From positions 8,462,001 through 8,526,000 of the forward strand of contig NC_134017.1 of assembly GCF_040712315.1 (NCBI RefSeq): a stretch of DNA of 64,000 nucleotides, in the 5' to 3' direction. The translations under genes were made by a program, and so were the position numbers. Positions 61,614 to 64,000 of the stretch are shown here, one piece after another (the first letter of the stretch is position 1; each line of letters starts with the position of its first letter). The notes below the pieces were generated by a model. The model was not told where the DNA came from and ran no database searches. It saw only the letters and a program-made list of their open reading frames with translations. This DNA is from Castanea sativa. Its lineage: Eukaryota > Streptophyta > Magnoliopsida > Fagales > Fagaceae.

Positions 61614-64000
61614 AACGTATTAGTATATAATTCTCCCATGTGTCTTTAATTTATCTATAGTTCAGTCAATTTCTCTAAAAAGAATGTCCACTGAAAGTGC
61701 AACTTTTAGGTAATCAGCACCTATAGTTGTTCTGTGTTTCTCTTGCATATAAATCTGGTTCTAATCAAGTTGATGAGATATCTTGCACACTTAGGTGGGC
61801 GATCTGGAGTAGAAGGACGAACAGTTGAACAGCAAGTTCTGGAGGTATGAATGTATAATGAAGTTATGATAAGTTGCATTCTATTTCTGGATTTCAAAGT
61901 TCCCTATATGAGCATATACCTGACATATTATCTCAAAAACCAAGTTAAAACAAGGTTTATATCCTCATTAATTATTATTATTTTTTTTAATATTACAGTC
62001 CAACCCAGTTCTTGATGCCTTTGGTAATGCCAAAACAGTTCGGAACAACAACTCAAGGTGTGTATTAATCATATGGAAATTCACTTTATACTTTACAGTT
62101 TCATTTCTTCTTCATTCTGATTATAAAGACTGCATATATTTCTTAACCATTCTTATTTTGAGATATCTCTGTTTGAAGTTCTCATTATAATGTCTCTTTC
62201 ATGTCATCGTGACATTACTATGTAGTTGTTTTGGTAAATTTGTTGAAATCCCATTCGACAAGAATGGGAGGATATCTGGGGTAGCAATTAGAACGTATCT
62301 ACTCGAAAGGTCTCGTGTTTGCCAGATTTCTGTTCCTGAAAGAAATTACCATTGCTTTTACCTCCTTTCTGCTCCACCACCTGAGGTATTTTACACTATT
62401 CTGCTTGTCAATTTGTTTCTCTATATTTATCTTTTAAATCAAGCAAGTTCAACTATTGTTAGTGTTATCTGTAAGTATAAGTTCCATTTCAAAATTTTAT
62501 TTTTACCTTTTTTTTTCAAATATTTGTAGGACATTGAGAAATATAAGTTGGGAGTCCGAAAACTTTCCATTATTTAATCAATCGAATTGCTATGAGCTGG
62601 ATGATGTAAATGATGCTCATGAATATCTTGCAACCAGAAGGGCTATGGACATAGTTGGAATTAATGAGGAAGAACAGGTTGCCTTTCTGTAACTTTAGAC
62701 TATGCATGTTCTTTATGAAGGTTCAACCAGATTTCTCATCATTATATAATTCTTTTCAGGCGGCAATATTCAGGGTTGTAGCTGCAATTCTTCACCTTGG
62801 TAATATTAATTTTGCCAAAGGGAAGGAAATAGATTCCTCTGTTATTAAGGATGAAAAGTCTATATTCCATCTTAATATGACCGCAGAACTTCTTAGGTGT
62901 GTTTCTTTTACTTTTTCACATTAGAAGTGCATCTCTGAATCTTGTACTGAAATCTATTTAACAGTGTCATGTTTCACTGTTAATCATAATCATTTTACAG
63001 GTGTGATGCCCAGAGCTTGGAAGATGCTCTAATTCGTGTAATGGTGACGCCTGAAGAAATTATTACAAGAACTCTTGACCCTGAAAATGCAATTGCTAGC
63101 AGAGATGCATTAGCCAAGACAATATATTCTCGCTTGTTTGACTGGTAAGGGGCTCATTAGACTTTTTATCTTCTCCCTGGTTTGTATTATAGTCTTCTTT
63201 TCTTTGTATATGTTTGGTAATATTTTGATTTACCACTTGTTTTGACAGGCTTGTGGAAAAAATTAACATTTCTATTGGACAGGATCCAAACTCAAAGTCA
63301 ATAATTGGAGTCCTTGATATCTATGGTTTTCAAAGTTTTAAGTGCAATAGGTATGCTATTACAATCTTTTGATTTCACTGGAGCAAGATAAATTTCATTT
63401 CTTTAGAGGCAGAGATCGGACACTATGCATCACATGCGTTTTATATAATTTTACAAAAAGTAATGAAGTTTGTGCTCCGATGACATTGTGCCCCTCCCCT
63501 CCACCCTAACAACTACAACAACCAAAAGAAAAAAAAGACAAAGAACAGTGCACAACTACAAACAATATTTCATTAGTTTTGTGCTGACATCTTCTTATAA
63601 AACAGTTTTGAGCAGTTCTGCATCAATTTCACAAATGAAAAACTACAACAGCATTTCAATCAGGTCAGGTTATTAATCAATAGCACTTGTTTTGGGTCGT
63701 AATTATTGAGATAGCTTGTAGGCTGATTTTGGTTATTTTTAATTGTGCTCTTGCAGCATGTGTTTAAAATGGAGTAGGAAGAGTATACCAAAGAAGAGAT
63801 AGATTGGAGCTACATTGAGTTTGTCGATAACCTAGATGTGCTTGATCTGATTGAAAAGGTTTTTAGTTGTTACACAATATTTTAACTTAGAAATTTGTGA
63901 TTCTCATTTTGAGGCTGTTTTAAAGGACTTGTGTTTTAGTAGTTAGATTAATAGATTCATGTTGTGATTTGGTATTTACTTATAATAAAAAAATGTTGTC
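61614..64000 (+). pseudogene. Recent broken copy of the myosin XI motor region (runs off window)
   Basis: Near-identical to 32096-35060 of the intact gene including introns, but 32246-32820 is deleted at 61772/61773, removing two exons and the P-loop. Exon equivalents: part of 32735-32891 (to 61843), 61999-62057, 62226-62385, 62530-62678, 62761-62897, 63001-63145, 63250-63351, 63605-63663, 63757-63858. Defects: two single-base deletions in the 62530 exon, a 3-base in-frame loss in ALIKR, and TAG in place of CAG at about 63775. It cannot make a motor. Confidence 0.9.

Overview
The window is plant nuclear DNA: AT-rich, long introns with canonical GT..AG borders, plastid and plant-specific gene families (threonine synthase with transit peptide, class XI myosin, EIX/Cf-type LRR receptor-like protein), and a dense layer of plant transposons. 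It looks like a woody eudicot; a Fagaceae-like tree is a guess from overall character only.

Layout. 1-9907: an M1 aminopeptidase gene (APM1-like) on the minus strand. Eighteen coding exons can be placed (825 codons in frame); the last exon is not found in the window. A 1.17-kb Mutator-like element carrying a broken DUF569 gene fragment lies beyond exon 18. 10.4-11.35 kb and 17.2-20.4 kb form an old duplicated block, the second copy loaded with insertions. 11.3-13.8 kb is a 1.2-kb tandem duplication just behind an intact, intronless chloroplast threonine synthase gene (13819-15414, minus). 15.5-27 kb is gene-poor and holds MITEs, SINEs, a small Helitron and microsatellites.

27.1-43.7 kb: a complete class XI myosin gene (plus strand), most like the XI-1/MYA1 type. 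I placed 39 coding exons that sum to 4,596 nt (1,531 aa plus stop). Its first large intron holds an antisense, internally deleted Ty3/gypsy element with LTRs; a later intron holds a miniature LTR element (TRIM) with four LTR copies.

44.6-49.5 kb: two Helitrons of one family in opposite orientation, on either side of a decayed F-box/LRR fragment. 51.6-56.8 kb: an LRR receptor-like protein pseudogene (minus), split by a 2.5-kb probable solo LTR. 57-58.1 kb: another long-TIR element. 58.3-64 kb: duplicated debris, namely a decayed copy of the myosin 3' end, a copy of the receptor 3' end, a gypsy gag fragment, and a young but broken copy of the myosin motor region that runs off the window end.

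How it fits together: two single-copy-type housekeeping genes (threonine synthase, myosin) appear intact, the aminopeptidase is possibly intact but has an altered GAMEN motif, and the right third records repeated tandem duplication of a myosin-receptor unit followed by decay and transposon insertion. No operons, CRISPR arrays, rRNA or functional tRNA genes were seen.
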